Below are positions 18,501 through 27,765 of a stretch of 64,000 nt of DNA, in pieces. A program made the translations under genes and the position numbers. The number at the start of each line of letters is the position of its first letter. Positions within the stretch are counted from its first letter, which is position 1. The notes below the pieces were generated by a model. It was not told the DNA's origin. It was given only the letters and a program-made list of their open reading frames with translations, and did no database searches. This DNA is from Acidobacteriaceae bacterium. Its GTDB lineage: Bacteria; Acidobacteriota; Terriglobia; Terriglobales; Acidobacteriaceae. The stretch lies in assembly GCA_025462735.1 (NCBI GenBank), contig JAOAPC010000015.1, forward strand, positions 112,065 to 176,064. Direction: 5' to 3'.

Positions 18501-19284
18501 GGTGCGCAGCCGGATTCACCGCAACCGTGATGGGTTCGCCGGCCTGCTGCGCGCGGTTAGCGATATCAGAGGCGAAATGCAGACCTTTGCGGTCTTGTCG
18601 GGCGCGGACGGAAACACCAGCCGCGGGGTCCTCTGTTGCAACTGCCCACAATTCGAACCCGCTTGCCTCACGACCTAAAACGCAGACCAGCGGAGTACGC
18701 AATAAAGCCCGCAGGCTGTTCGCGACCGAATCGACCAGCACGGTGGAATCCGGTTCTGCGCTGAAACTTTTCGCCACTTCGGCCAGAATTGACGCCCGCC
18801 GTTTCTCTTCCTTGGCCTGCTGCGAAAGACGCCCTGCCTCAAGTAAGCTACCCAGCTGCGCAGCCAGAATGCTCGCCTTGGCCACGTGGTCCTGATTGAA
18901 AAATTCAGGGTTGGAGGTATGCGCGAAAACCGCTGCCCCAATAGCGTCGTCGAACACCACCAGAGGAACTGCCAGGAGTGACTTTACTTGGAACTCCTCC
19001 GCCATCGGATAGCGCACGCTATCTACTGAATTCTGAACAATCGCCTTTCTCCTCTGAATCGCTTCCACCGCGACTGCACTTTGGCTGGTTTTCAGGCGCA
19101 GATTCCGAAACTGTTCCGCCATCCAGCCGTCTGCCTCCTCTCCAACCAACTCGTCAGGCGGAACAAAGTGCCAGATGTAGGCCCCGCTCACATCGAAATA
19201 AGCCCTGGTACTTCTACAAAAGAGTTGCAGAATTTCTGCTGGGGGAAGGGCCTTTGCGGCCGCACCGGAAAACTCAAGCAGCAA
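15514..19284 (-). CDS. Large soluble multi-GAF/PAS sensor histidine kinase
   Basis: The 1256-residue protein has no clear membrane segment. Its first 650 residues form about four GAF-like domains (repeated LLAVPLVVFDDAIGAAVF-type cores), followed by three PAS domains (about 655-1020; the first has CPFCRSTGDLVDE, a CxxC that could bind metal or sense redox). The kinase core has HisKA with the H-box VSGVAHEVNNPL (His1034) and a HATPase domain with N, G1 (DNGSGI), F and G2 (GTGLGLSI) boxes. It should phosphorylate the two regulators encoded downstream. The start is uncertain: TTG 19284 is used, but the frame stays open about 41 codons further with no ATG, GTG or TTG, and a CTG at 19323. Confidence 0.92.
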   Translation of the reverse strand: MLLEFSGAAAKALPPAEILQLFCRSTRAYFDVSGAYIWHFVPPDELVGEEADGWMAEQFRNLRLKTSQSAVAVEAIQRRKAIVQNSVDSVRYPMAEEFQVKSLLAVPLVVFDDAIGAAVFAHTSNPEFFNQDHVAKASILAAQLGSLLEAGRLSQQAKEEKRRASILAEVAKSFSAEPDSTVLVDSVANSLRALLRTPLVCVLGREASGFELWAVATEDPAAGVSVRARQDRKGLHFASDIANRAQQAGEPITVAVNPAAHLLGDIVPAGILLAVPFRTSSKEGAVLVYPRREGAFTAEEKKLLPVITSFAAVAISNAELYGTARAQAEELHQIVSIASELGSISDLEQFMGRFIQRASNFLGFQRAFVALFEDGRLRIRWSYVNGEQGRSGYVIPDGVLTQAILNKEVFWSDDTTQVSGTNSEILAEFNVRQLLAVPLLTTNGEAIGVFGVLDQREHLPISQEDIRRAQALTGHMTAALEVSRNLLLSDQHRKRSESLTSLALESSLVRGPEFARNTLKRAAEMMDSTDAAFVMDNGGTKYVLALHSLGTEENKELETKFADSVLAALSGSEDAILTVNASDLLGEELADQTDWQEIVLARLNGATGEMFGALCLANRKGVLGPEDQQLLKGIAGQASVSLENSRFFTRIEHANRHWIEIFDSISDFIVAHDESGNVLRVNRSLADFVGVQPQQLIGLNIATLLATGASPLPRSCPFCRSTGDLVDEYVHPVLERTFLVSTSQVHAASSEGLQTIHVLKDITDRREAERRYRELFDNIQEGLFFCSPDGRFIEVNDALVRMLGRGSRDELLHCDPREEVFPSPEQHGALFAEMERQGALRNREAVLKRKDGSAVHVLINAFAVPGAHGQVSQYRGLMLDISGLKTYQSELQRERDFSGKILNNTQSLILVADTAGLVSYANRRWHVMGYEQDGILGKPLESLIAPSSSEALRDAYSAVLSGNQVDNLELQILRADRRVGQFSVNLSPMRDDQSQVSSIVVVMSDVTDASSLQSKLMHAEKMAAVGQLVSGVAHEVNNPLTAILGFADLLMENTEVPESARKDLRVILQEAQRTKQIVQNLLSFARQMPPQRKPVQLNPILKRTLQLRSYDLQSRGVSVTENLRDHLPFIIGDSQQLQQVFLNILNNAYDAVRENTKGPRIDISTACKDNYVEVSFRDNGSGISHPDRIFDPFFTTKKVGEGTGLGLSICYGIVKEHGGEILCWNNSDCEGATFTVRLPAVRELASISAIAGVTHS

Positions 19285-19676
19285 ATTCTGGAAACGGCTG
19301 GATCCTTCCGCAGGTGATCCCAGTATGTATTCGGCTCCCGTAACGAACTCCCTGTCTTGGTCGCGATTCTTCCAAGTTATTGATAAATTGGAATCTACCT
19401 TGCTATCTCAATTTGAGTCAAGTTAAAAGCCGTGTCCAAGGTTGTCCGGGTTATTGCCTTTTGTAACACATCGAACAATATCTTTTTGAGACAACTTCGA
19501 CAAGTTTTGAGATGGGTTGAAAGATTTCCTGAGACGGAGCTCCCCAGCTTCGGGCCGATCGATTTCATAGGCAGGCGCAAACCAAAGCAAACATAGGACA
19601 AGCGAGAAATATGCCAGGGTCCGTGTGCTGGCAGTGAATTTGCATACGATTTTCTTCCCCCTCAACGGAGATTTCC
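19285..19676. other. 392-base divergent intergenic region
   Basis: It separates the kinase operon (minus) from the chemosensory operon (plus), so promoters for both must lie here. AT-rich stretches occur around 19380-19500 (for example TTATTGATAAATTGG and TTTTGTAACACATCG). I saw no convincing gene or hairpin. Confidence 0.5.
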
Positions 19677-20033
19677 TTGCCGAGCGCTCAAACTCGACGA
19701 AGCTCAACCGCGTTTTTTCTCCTTCTAGTCGTCGTGGCCGCCATCGCCATTGGTTCACATCCGACTCATGGATTTGCTGAAGAACGGGAGCGCAAGGTCC
19801 GGGTCAGAGTGTCTCCTGCGTATCCGGATATTGCGAGAAAGATGGGGTTGAGCGGCATGGTTAAGCTCCAGGTCGTGATCTCGCCGAACGGCAGTGTGAA
19901 GGAAACCAAAGTAATCGGTGGTCACCCGATTCTTGTGACGGCTGCAGTGGATGCGGTGAAAAAATGGAAGTTCGACTCTGCCAACGCCGAAACCACTGGG
20001 ACCCTGGAAATTAAGTTTGATCCAGGCAATTAG
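19677..20033 (+). CDS. Small TonB-like energy-transducer protein
   Basis: A 118-residue protein starting with TTG (19677), with ACGGAG about eight bases upstream. A short signal anchor or signal peptide (AFFLLLVVVAAIAIGSHPTHGFA) leads to a TonB C-terminal domain: VSPAYPDIARKMGLSGMVKL, SPNGSVKETKVIGGHPILV and AVDAVKKWKF. It lacks the usual long Pro-rich linker, so it cannot span the periplasm as classical TonB does. It is 36 bases before the MCP gene and likely the first gene of the chemosensory operon. Confidence 0.8.
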   Translation: MPSAQTRRSSTAFFLLLVVVAAIAIGSHPTHGFAEERERKVRVRVSPAYPDIARKMGLSGMVKLQVVISPNGSVKETKVIGGHPILVTAAVDAVKKWKFDSANAETTGTLEIKFDPGN

Positions 20034-20069
20034 CCGGCGCGTCAGGGCGAAAACACTGGAGCCACCTTC

Positions 20070-22046
20070 ATGTCTATCACCAAACAACTCCACCTACGCT
20101 TCGGCGCCCTTCTGATGATTGTGGTGCTCTTGCTGTGCGTGATCCTGGCTGCGGTTTATCGCGAGCGGAGCACGAAAGCCAGCGCGGCTCAGGCACGGGA
20201 AATGTCAGAAGTCACAGACAGCGTCCGCTTTCAGATGATGCAGAACCGCCTTTATCTCAGCAATTATTTACTGAGCGGTGACACTCGCGAAGTGGAGCGC
20301 ATGACTGAGGGCATTCACCAGCTCAACGAGTACCTGGTCAAGAGCCAGAAACTGGCCAGCTCCGACCAGCAGCGCTCGGCCGTCGACAATGTATCGAAAA
20401 ACGAGAGCACGTGGGCTACGGATTTTGCTCAACCCATGCTGGAGAAGCGCAGAGAAGTGGATGCTGGAAATGCTACCGTTGCTGACCTGCAAATTTTCTA
20501 TCTTCAGAAGGACGCTTCCTCGTGGGTAAAGACTTCAACTGACTATTTGAATCTGGCAGACCAGGAAACCAAGAACCTGGTCGAGAAGCGCCGCAAATCA
20601 GATGAAGATGCCGGGACCGAGATCCTCGTGATCGCGTCCCTTAGCACTCTCATCGCCCTCGGGCTTGGAATCTTTATCGCCTACAAGACCGCTCGATCCC
20701 TTACCGTGCCGCTCGGCGACCTCATGCGAGTAGCCAAGCAGATTGGCGAGGCCGGAGACCTGGACCACAAGATCGATATTCAACGTGACGACGAAATCGG
20801 GCAGTTGGGCCGCACCTTCGACGGCATGGTGGCTTACCTCAAAGAAATGGCCGCGTTATCTGAAGCCATTGCCGGCGGCAATCTCGGGGTCGAGGTCAGG
20901 CCGCGATCCAAAAGCGACACTTTGGGCAACGCATTTGCCAAGATGACCGAGGGATTGCGAAACCTGGTACGCAACGTAAAAGATGCAGCCTCGCAGGTAG
21001 CCAGCGCGTCCGCACAAGTGGCCGGCGCGTCCGACGAATCGGCCAAAATCAGCCTGCAGAGCTCTTCCGCCATCGACGAAGTTACCAGCACCATGCACGA
21101 GATGAGTGTCAACGTGCAGAACATGGTGAAGAGCACGCAGATACAGGCCTCCAGCGTCAGCGAGACTTCGGCGTCCATTGACGAAATGGTCGCATCGATC
21201 CAGCGTGTCGCCGATACCGCCAAGGTACTTCTGGATATTTCAAACCGTTCCCGCGAAGAAGTGCACAGTGGCATTACCACCATGGACAAGGCCACAGAAG
21301 GCCTGAACAAAATCAATGTGACCATCGACGCGTCTGGAGAAATTATCGGAGTTCTAGGGCAGCGTGCGGACGACATCGGAAAAATCATCGAGGTCATTGA
21401 TGATCTCGCTGAGCAGACTAACCTTCTCGCACTCAACGCCGCCATCGAAGCGGCCCGGGCTGGAGAACACGGGCTGGGCTTTGCCGTAGTGGCTGACGAA
21501 GTGCGCAAGCTGGCGGAAAAATCCGCGCAGTCAACCAAGGAGATTTCCGAGTTGATCCAGAGCATTCAGAAAGAAGCGCGCAAAGCCGTCGAGAACATGG
21601 ACCAGAGTACCGAGATCGTGGACCAGGGACTTCAACTCGGCCATGAACTCAACCAGGCGTTGCGCAAGATTTCGAATGTGGTCACGGAAGTGTACAAATT
21701 CGCGCAGGAAATTGGCGCGGCAACGAACGAGCAATCGCATGGCTCTTCGCAGATTGCCCGCGCCACCACGCGCTTGAATGAAATCACCCACGAGATCAAT
21801 TCCGCGGTCGAAGAACAGGCCTCAGGCGCGCACGCGGTCGTGAAAGCAATGGAGCGCATGCGCGAGCTGGTACAGCAGACCACCTCGGGTTCGACTGAAC
21901 TCGCGGCTTCGGCAGAGCAGATGTCGAAGATGTCTCGCGGCCTGCTCGATTCGATGAACCGCTTTGGGATTGAGGGCGATTCCACCCTCGGCGAAGATCG
22001 CGTCCGTAAGACGTCTCGTCATGCGGCGGCGGGATCACGGCAATGA
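20070..22046 (+). CDS. Methyl-accepting chemotaxis protein
   Basis: The 658-residue receptor has one transmembrane helix at about residues 9-28, a periplasmic helical sensor domain (about 30-180, CHASE3-like four-helix pattern), a second helix (about 185-207), HAMP (about 208-260) and a long coiled-coil signalling domain. The hairpin tip reads [19 protein letters not shown] followed by AGE around residue 445, the invariant MCP signature. Adaptation sites would flank it. The ligand is unknown. The stop overlaps the cheW start (ATGA 22043-22046). Confidence 0.95.
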   Translation: MSITKQLHLRFGALLMIVVLLLCVILAAVYRERSTKASAAQAREMSEVTDSVRFQMMQNRLYLSNYLLSGDTREVERMTEGIHQLNEYLVKSQKLASSDQQRSAVDNVSKNESTWATDFAQPMLEKRREVDAGNATVADLQIFYLQKDASSWVKTSTDYLNLADQETKNLVEKRRKSDEDAGTEILVIASLSTLIALGLGIFIAYKTARSLTVPLGDLMRVAKQIGEAGDLDHKIDIQRDDEIGQLGRTFDGMVAYLKEMAALSEAIAGGNLGVEVRPRSKSDTLGNAFAKMTEGLRNLVRNVKDAASQVASASAQVAGASDESAKISLQSSSAIDEVTSTMHEMSVNVQNMVKSTQIQASSVSETSASIDEMVASIQRVADTAKVLLDISNRSREEVHSGITTMDKATEGLNKINVTIDASGEIIGVLGQRADDIGKIIEVIDDLAEQTNLLALNAAIEAARAGEHGLGFAVVADEVRKLAEKSAQSTKEISELIQSIQKEARKAVENMDQSTEIVDQGLQLGHELNQALRKISNVVTEVYKFAQEIGAATNEQSHGSSQIARATTRLNEITHEINSAVEEQASGAHAVVKAMERMRELVQQTTSGSTELAASAEQMSKMSRGLLDSMNRFGIEGDSTLGEDRVRKTSRHAAAGSRQ

Positions 22047-22555
22047 GCACAGGACGTGCGGCAAGCCACGACTTTCATCTCGTCGGCTTCCAGGTCGGAC
22101 GCGAAACCTATGGCGTGCCGATCACGTCGCTGCACGAAATCGTGCGCGTGCCGGAAATTACTGCCGTGCCCGACGCGCCTGAGTTCGTAGAGGGCGTGAT
22201 CAATCTTCGCGGGAAGATTGTTTCTGTAATCGATTTGCGGAAGCGCCTGGGCGAAAAAAAGATCACGGCCACAAGGCGAAATCGCATTCTAGTGGTTGAG
22301 CACAACGGAAGGCTGTGCGGATTGATCGTGGATTCTGCTTCGGAGGTTCTGAAGATTCCCGCATCGGACGTGGAAGCGTCTCCAAAGGTGCTGCACGAAA
22401 GCGAATTACATTGTGTGACTGGTTTGGGCAAGTACAAAGGACGGCTGATTGTACTGCTCGACGTAACCCGGCTGCTCGACCTTGGCGTCAGAGTGAAGAA
22501 GGACCCGAGCACTGAGGGCAGCGCCGAAAACCGGAGGGCAGCCACCGCCAAGTAA
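22043..22555 (+). CDS. cheW: CheW adaptor
   Basis: A 170-residue Che[23 protein letters not shown] and [23 protein letters not shown] are the standard CheW strands that bridge receptor tips and the P5 domain of CheA. The C-terminal 20 residues are charged and probably disordered. It overlaps the MCP gene by four bases and precedes cheR by 15 bases. Confidence 0.95.
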   Translation: MSTGRAASHDFHLVGFQVGRETYGVPITSLHEIVRVPEITAVPDAPEFVEGVINLRGKIVSVIDLRKRLGEKKITATRRNRILVVEHNGRLCGLIVDSASEVLKIPASDVEASPKVLHESELHCVTGLGKYKGRLIVLLDVTRLLDLGVRVKKDPSTEGSAENRRAATAK

Positions 22556-22570
22556 GGTGCAGAAGAAACT

Positions 22571-23476
22571 ATGAGCAGTCCAGCCCTGGCCATCCAGCTG
22601 AGTGACGCTGAAATGCGGTTGCTGCAGTCGCTCGTGTATCACGAGTGCGGCATGTTTTTCGACGCCCGGCGGACCCATTTTCTTCGCGACCGCCTGCAGC
22701 GTCGTCTGCGTGAATGCCGGCTGGATTCCTTCTACAGTTACTACCGTCTGTTGATTAGCGCCGAAGGCAAGCAGGAACTGGCCCGGCTGCTCGAAGACCT
22801 CACGGTGAACGAGACCAGCTTTTTTCGGAATAAAGCGCAGCTGGAGCTGTTTCACAAACTGATCCTCGATGAATTGATCCGCAAGAAAGAAGCGGAAGGC
22901 GACCTCACTGTACGGATTTGGAGCGCTGGATGTTCGACTGGGCAGGAACCCTACACCATCGCCATGCTGATCGCAGATGCGCTCGCGTATCACCAGCTCA
23001 GGATGCCCCACTCGGCAGCAACTACGTGGCCCAAGCCGCTGGTGCCTCCGCCATGGATCGTTGAAGTACCCGCTAGCGACATCAATTATTCGGTGCTGCG
23101 CGCGGGACAAGAGGGAATTTATAGCGAACACCAGATGGCATCGGTCGACTACAACTACCGGCTTCGTTACTTCGACAAGGTCGGAGAGCGCTATGCCGTA
23201 AAAAAAGCGGTAAAGGAACTGGTGCACTTCGACTTTCATAATCTCAAGACGGAATTCCTGCCGCAGCGCAACGACGTCATTTTCTGCCGCAACGTCATGA
23301 TGTATTTCGATGAAGCCGAGCAGCGCAGGTTGGTGGACAAGTTCTATCGTTGTCTCGTTCCCGGCGGATACTTGCTGGTAGGGCACGCCGAAAGCCTGTT
23401 GGGACTCACCGACAAATTTGCGATGGTTTACCGCGACAGTGGCACCGCCTACAGGCGCATCGAGGAATCCCAATGA
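22571..23476 (+). CDS. cheR: CheR chemotaxis methyltransferase
   Basis: The N-terminal helical domain (about 1-85) is followed by the SAM-binding fold. IWSAGCSTGQEPYTIAM is the SAM-binding loop; ASDINYSVLRAGQEGIYSE and VIFCRNVMMYFDEAEQRRL are diagnostic CheR motifs. It methylates receptor glutamates with SAM. A 12-residue segment rich in Pro/Trp (about 145-170: TTWPKPLVPPPW) is longer than in E. coli CheR. Its stop overlaps the cheA start by four bases. Confidence 0.95.
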   Translation: MSSPALAIQLSDAEMRLLQSLVYHECGMFFDARRTHFLRDRLQRRLRECRLDSFYSYYRLLISAEGKQELARLLEDLTVNETSFFRNKAQLELFHKLILDELIRKKEAEGDLTVRIWSAGCSTGQEPYTIAMLIADALAYHQLRMPHSAATTWPKPLVPPPWIVEVPASDINYSVLRAGQEGIYSEHQMASVDYNYRLRYFDKVGERYAVKKAVKELVHFDFHNLKTEFLPQRNDVIFCRNVMMYFDEAEQRRLVDKFYRCLVPGGYLLVGHAESLLGLTDKFAMVYRDSGTAYRRIEESQ

Positions 23477-25590
23477 CCCAGTTTCCCGATGATCGCGACG
23501 CAGAGATGCGCGAGCTCTTCTTCGATACTTCACAGGAACTTCTGCAATCGTTGAATGACGATGCTTTGAAGCTGGAAAAGTCGCCGCGTGATACCGAAGT
23601 AGTCCGCAGCATACGTCGCACGGTGCACACGTTGAAAGGGGACGCAGCGGCCTGTGGCTTCAAGGAATTGAGCGAGCTGGCGCATAAGCTGGAAGACGCT
23701 CTGGCCGGAGACAAACCGTCATTGCCGGCTTTGCTGGTGGAAGTGAGTTTCAAGGCCGTGGACATCTTTGGCGAAATGCTGACGGCGTACCGGCAAAAGA
23801 CCCCATTGCCGAATGTCACAGAGATCAAGCGAATGGCGCGAAATCTCGCTTCTGGGGTTCCAGCCACGCGGCGCAAAAAGAAAGCTGCAAACCCGAAGAC
23901 TCCGCGAGTCATCTGGACAGAATACGAGCGGAAATCCGCGGATGTAGCTCATGCCGAGGGCAAGAGCATATTTCATGTAGTCGCTCACATTGACCAGCTC
24001 TGCGCTATGCCGATTGCGGCGCTGCAGCTTCTGACTTCCGCGCTCGGTTCGATCGCACAAATTCTCGGCAGCAGGCCGGAAGCTGAATCTGCAGCTCACG
24101 CAAAAAAACTCGAGTTGCTGATTGCCACGAACGCGGCCGAAAGCGATGTCCTATCGAAGTCGAGAATTCCGACCGTCATTTCGCGGGTCGAGTGTTTCGC
24201 GCTCAACCCGGCGGAACATGCCACCACAAAAGCAGCAGAACGGCCAAGCGCTCCCGAAGCATCGCCTGCCCAGGATCAATTGACCGAAACCATGGAATCC
24301 GAAACCCCAGAAACTGTCGCAGCGCTAAAGATCGCGGAAAACGTTCTGCGAGTAGACGCAGAGAAAATTGATACTGTGCTGAATTTGGTCGGAGAGCTGA
24401 TCGTCGCCAAATCCATGCTGCAGCAGACAATGCAGGAATTTGCCCGCGTTCACTCGAAAGATCCGCTGCGCCCGCGCTTTTCCGACGCTATGGCGTTTCA
24501 GTCGCGCGTATTGAATGATTTGCAGCGCTCGGTGATGAAGATTCGCATGGTACCGGTGGAGCAGCTGTTCCGGCGCTTTCCGCGAATCGTTCGTGATTCG
24601 GCGAAAAGCTGCGAGAAACAAGTGCAACTCGTCATCACCGGCCAGGAGACTGACTTAGACAAAGGCTTGCTGGACGCCATTGCGGAACCGCTTACCCACA
24701 TCGTTCGCAATGCCGTCAGCCACGGGATTGAAAGTCCGCGTGAACGCGAACTGGCTGGTAAGGAATCTACAGGCACTATCCGGCTTAATGCTTATCATCA
24801 GGCAAACCAATTGATTGTCGAAGTCAAAGATGATGGACGCGGCATTGACGCCGCCAAGCTCAAGACCAAGGCCCTGAAAGCCAAGCTGATCAGCGCGGAA
24901 GAGGCCGAGCACATGTCAACTCCTGAGGCGCTCGATCTGATCTTCCGCCCGGGATTTAGCACCGCCGATGAGATTACGGAAATTTCCGGGCGAGGCGTTG
25001 GGCTCGACATTGTGCGCAGCGTGTTGCTGCGCATGAAGGGAACAGTAGAAATCGAGACCCAGCCGGGCCAGGGCACAACCTTCCGCCTCAAGCTCCCGCT
25101 CACCCTTGCCATTATCCAGGCGCTCATGTTCCGGATCGAGCACCGGCTTTTTGCCGTTCCCTTGAACGCAGTAGCAGAGATCGCGCGTGCATGGGAAAGC
25201 GATCTGCATCGCGTGGATGCGACCGAGGTACTGCAGCTGCGCAATCAGGTGCTGCCGCTGGTGCGCATCGGCCAGCGGCGGCTCTCCGAAGTCGACTCCA
25301 CGAAAGAAAAGATTTTCATTTTAGTTCTGACATTCGGAGAGCGGAAGCTGGGGCTGATCGTCGATTCTCTGGAGGGAGAAGAGGAGCTGGTTATCAAAGC
25401 CTTGGACGATCAAACCATTGCCACAGACTTGGTCAGCAGCGCATCCATTCTCGGCGACGGGAGAGTTGTTCTGATCATGAATTTGGCCGCGGTGATGGAA
25501 CGCTTCACCAAAGCTGGCACCGATGTCCGTCAACCCGGAGCTTTCTCGCGCGCCCAACAAGGTAGTCCTTCAGCGGAGGTACGGCAATGA
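23473..25590 (+). CDS. cheA: CheA histidine kinase
   Basis: From the ATG at 23473, overlapping the cheR stop, the protein has 706 residues. Domains: Hpt/P1 (about 1-115) with phospho-acceptor His52 in TVHTLKGDAAACGF; a short variable region with a weak P2-like part; dimerisation P3 (about 290-350); ATP-binding P4 (about 350-550) with HIVRNAVSHGIESP, DDGRGID and GRGVGLDIV; CheW-like P5 (about 560-690). It autophosphorylates in response to receptor state and passes phosphate to CheY and CheB. The open frame upstream of 23473 runs inside cheR and is not the start. Confidence 0.95.
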   Translation: MTQFPDDRDAEMRELFFDTSQELLQSLNDDALKLEKSPRDTEVVRSIRRTVHTLKGDAAACGFKELSELAHKLEDALAGDKPSLPALLVEVSFKAVDIFGEMLTAYRQKTPLPNVTEIKRMARNLASGVPATRRKKKAANPKTPRVIWTEYERKSADVAHAEGKSIFHVVAHIDQLCAMPIAALQLLTSALGSIAQILGSRPEAESAAHAKKLELLIATNAAESDVLSKSRIPTVISRVECFALNPAEHATTKAAERPSAPEASPAQDQLTETMESETPETVAALKIAENVLRVDAEKIDTVLNLVGELIVAKSMLQQTMQEFARVHSKDPLRPRFSDAMAFQSRVLNDLQRSVMKIRMVPVEQLFRRFPRIVRDSAKSCEKQVQLVITGQETDLDKGLLDAIAEPLTHIVRNAVSHGIESPRERELAGKESTGTIRLNAYHQANQLIVEVKDDGRGIDAAKLKTKALKAKLISAEEAEHMSTPEALDLIFRPGFSTADEITEISGRGVGLDIVRSVLLRMKGTVEIETQPGQGTTFRLKLPLTLAIIQALMFRIEHRLFAVPLNAVAEIARAWESDLHRVDATEVLQLRNQVLPLVRIGQRRLSEVDSTKEKIFILVLTFGERKLGLIVDSLEGEEELVIKALDDQTIATDLVSSASILGDGRVVLIMNLAAVMERFTKAGTDVRQPGAFSRAQQGSPSAEVRQ

Positions 25591-26681
25591 GCGCACAACC
25601 GGTGCGGGTACTCGTGGTCGATGATTCGGCGTTGATGCGAAAGCTCATTCCACAAATGATTGAGACTGACAGCTCGATTCAGGTGGTAGGCACGGCCATG
25701 GATGGTAACTTCGGGCTGAAAAAAATCGAAGAGCTCAAGCCGCAAGTGATCACGCTGGATTTGGAAATGCCCGGAATGGGCGGTCTGGATATGCTGCGAG
25801 CGATCATGCGGCGCCATCGTCTTCCGGTAATCGTCGTCAGCTCCCACAGTACCAAGGGCGCGTCGGTCACCCTGCAGGCGCTGTCCCTGGGAGCGTTTGA
25901 TTTCGTTGCTAAGCCCACTGACGTGGCGGCACGCATGCAGGAGAGCGCGCACGAGTTGATTGCGAAAATAAAGGCCGCTGCCCAGAGCCGCGGCATTCAA
26001 ATCGCTTCACCGGCTGATCTTTCAGAAGCTACCCGGCGCAAGAAAGTACAGCCCCCGGCAAAGCGGCAGGCTACCAAGATCATTGCCATCGGAGTCTCCA
26101 CCGGCGGCCCACAGTCTTTGCAGTATGTCCTTTCGCAGTTACCTCAAGATTTCCCGGGATGCATCGTGGTCGTGCAACACATGCCCGAAGGATTCACAGA
26201 GATGTTTGCCCGGCGCCTCGACGATTGCAGCGCGCTGAGTGTAAAGGAAGCGCAATCCGGCGATATCCTGCAAGCCGGCCGCGTACTTATCTGTCCCGGA
26301 AGCAGACATTTAAAAGTGAAAAGGCTTCCCTTGGGCGATGTGGCCGTTTTAAGCGATGAGCCAAGGGTAAACGGGCATCGCCCCTCTGCCGATGTACTGT
26401 TCAAAAGCGTTGCTGAAGAATACGGCCCGAGCGGGGTGGGGGTAATCATGACAGGCATGGGGGACGACGGCGCGAATGCATTAGGCTTGATCAAAGCGGC
26501 GGGAGGAACAACTATCGCCCAGAGTGAACAGTCTTGCGTGGTTTTTGGAATGCCGAAAGCAGCGATCGAGCGAGGTCACGCCATGCGCATTGTAGATCTG
26601 CAGGCCATGGCTGGCACCCTGCGGGCGCAGTGTTCCGAACGCGTCGTCCCCGATCGCGCCATGGGCGCAACTGGCGCGTAA
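25587..26681 (+). CDS. cheB: CheB receptor methylesterase/glutamine deamidase
   Basis: Receiver domain with VVDDS and phospho-acceptor Asp58 (ITLDLEMPGMGG), then the CheB methylesterase domain with catalytic Ser in GVSTGGPQSL, His in VVQHMPEGF and Asp in MTGMGDDGA. It removes methyl groups from the MCP, opposing CheR. The start overlaps the cheA stop by four bases (ATGA). Confidence 0.96.
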   Translation: MSAQPVRVLVVDDSALMRKLIPQMIETDSSIQVVGTAMDGNFGLKKIEELKPQVITLDLEMPGMGGLDMLRAIMRRHRLPVIVVSSHSTKGASVTLQALSLGAFDFVAKPTDVAARMQESAHELIAKIKAAAQSRGIQIASPADLSEATRRKKVQPPAKRQATKIIAIGVSTGGPQSLQYVLSQLPQDFPGCIVVVQHMPEGFTEMFARRLDDCSALSVKEAQSGDILQAGRVLICPGSRHLKVKRLPLGDVAVLSDEPRVNGHRPSADVLFKSVAEEYGPSGVGVIMTGMGDDGANALGLIKAAGGTTIAQSEQSCVVFGMPKAAIERGHAMRIVDLQAMAGTLRAQCSERVVPDRAMGATGA

Positions 26682-26741
26682 ATTTTGTAATCCCGGTACA
26701 CCTTCGCGGTGGCCGGGCAGTGAAGTAAGGAGGAGGATGTT

Positions 26742-27182
26742 ATGGAGCAGTTTTCACCAATCAAGCGTAGCAAGGACGGGCAGGCGATCCGCTATTTGAT
26801 CGTCGACGATTCCGTCTTCGCGCGCAAAAACCTCGTCCGCATGATTGAGTCATTTGGGGGCGAGATCGCAGGTGAGGCCGGAGACGGAATGACGGCGATC
26901 ACCGAATATGAACGCAGCAAGCCCGACATCGTGCTCATGGACATAACCATGCCGCAGATGGAAGGCATCGAATCGGCCGAGAAGATTGTGCAGCAGAATC
27001 CGGACGCGCGCATTGTTATGGTGTCTTCCGTGGGATACCAGGAGAACATCGTGGCGGCGTTGCAACGCGGAGCACGGCATTTTGTGCAGAAACCGGTGAA
27101 GCCGGAAGTGCTGTACGAAGTGATCAAGTACGTGCTGGGAGAAGACGGAGTGGTAGCCGCCGCAGCCGGCGCAGGGGCCTGA
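26742..27182 (+). CDS. CheY-like response regulator
   Basis: A 146-residue receiver with DDS near residues 22-24, phospho-acceptor Asp67 (IVLMDITMPQMEG), MVSSVG for the switch and QKPVKPE for the conserved Lys. It is the likely phospho-output of CheA in this operon. The first 16 residues are an extension beyond the fold. A strong Shine-Dalgarno (AAGGAGGA at 26727-26734) precedes the ATG. It lies two bases upstream of cheX. Confidence 0.9.
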   Translation: MEQFSPIKRSKDGQAIRYLIVDDSVFARKNLVRMIESFGGEIAGEAGDGMTAITEYERSKPDIVLMDITMPQMEGIESAEKIVQQNPDARIVMVSSVGYQENIVAALQRGARHFVQKPVKPEVLYEVIKYVLGEDGVVAAAAGAGA

Positions 27183-27183
27183 A

Positions 27184-27681
27184 ATGAAAATGGAGTTGAT
27201 CCAGCCGTTCATCAACGCGGCAGACGCTGTGTTGTCGCAAGGCTTGAACTCTCCCATGGAGATCGGGAATTTCACCATGGACAAAGAGGCCTATCGCCGC
27301 AAAGGCGTTGCTGCCATGGTGGAGTTGAGTGGCGACATCGAAGGACGCGTTATTTTTGACGTTATGCCTAAGACCGCGGCCAAGATTGCCAGCCAACTAG
27401 CCGGCACCGAACTGCCGGAGACTGACACTCTGGTGCGCGAAGCGGTTTGCGAGTTGGCGAACCAGGTAATCGGCAATGCGGTCGCCACCTTGAACGACCA
27501 GGGCTTTCATTTCCGGGTGCATCCTCCGCGCCTGCACACTTCGGAGCACGGCCCGCAGATCACTGCTGACACCGAAGCCCTCGTGCTCTGCTTCGAGACC
27601 GCCAGCGGCAGCGTCTTTATAAATATCGCGCTTCGCTATGGCAGCTCTGCCAAAGTATCTGCAACCGGCGTGAGCGCTTAG
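27184..27681 (+). CDS. cheX: CheX-type CheY-P phosphatase
   Basis: The 165-residue protein has the CheC/CheX/FliY phosphatase signature E-x2-N in REAVCELANQVIGNA (around residues 83-97) and a typical early strand GVAAMVELSGDIEGRVIFD. CheX dimers dephosphorylate CheY-P. Its pairing with the CheY gene, one base after that stop, supports this. With CheX as the phosphatase the operon is complete except for an obvious flagellar target; no motility genes are in the window. Confidence 0.88.
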   Translation: MKMELIQPFINAADAVLSQGLNSPMEIGNFTMDKEAYRRKGVAAMVELSGDIEGRVIFDVMPKTAAKIASQLAGTELPETDTLVREAVCELANQVIGNAVATLNDQGFHFRVHPPRLHTSEHGPQITADTEALVLCFETASGSVFINIALRYGSSAKVSATGVSA

Positions 27682-27765
27682 TCTAATTTGTAGTCTGCGG
27701 AACCGGGCAGGCATTCCCCTCCGCACCTCTCTGTTCCATTATTTAATTGGAAAACCAACACGACC

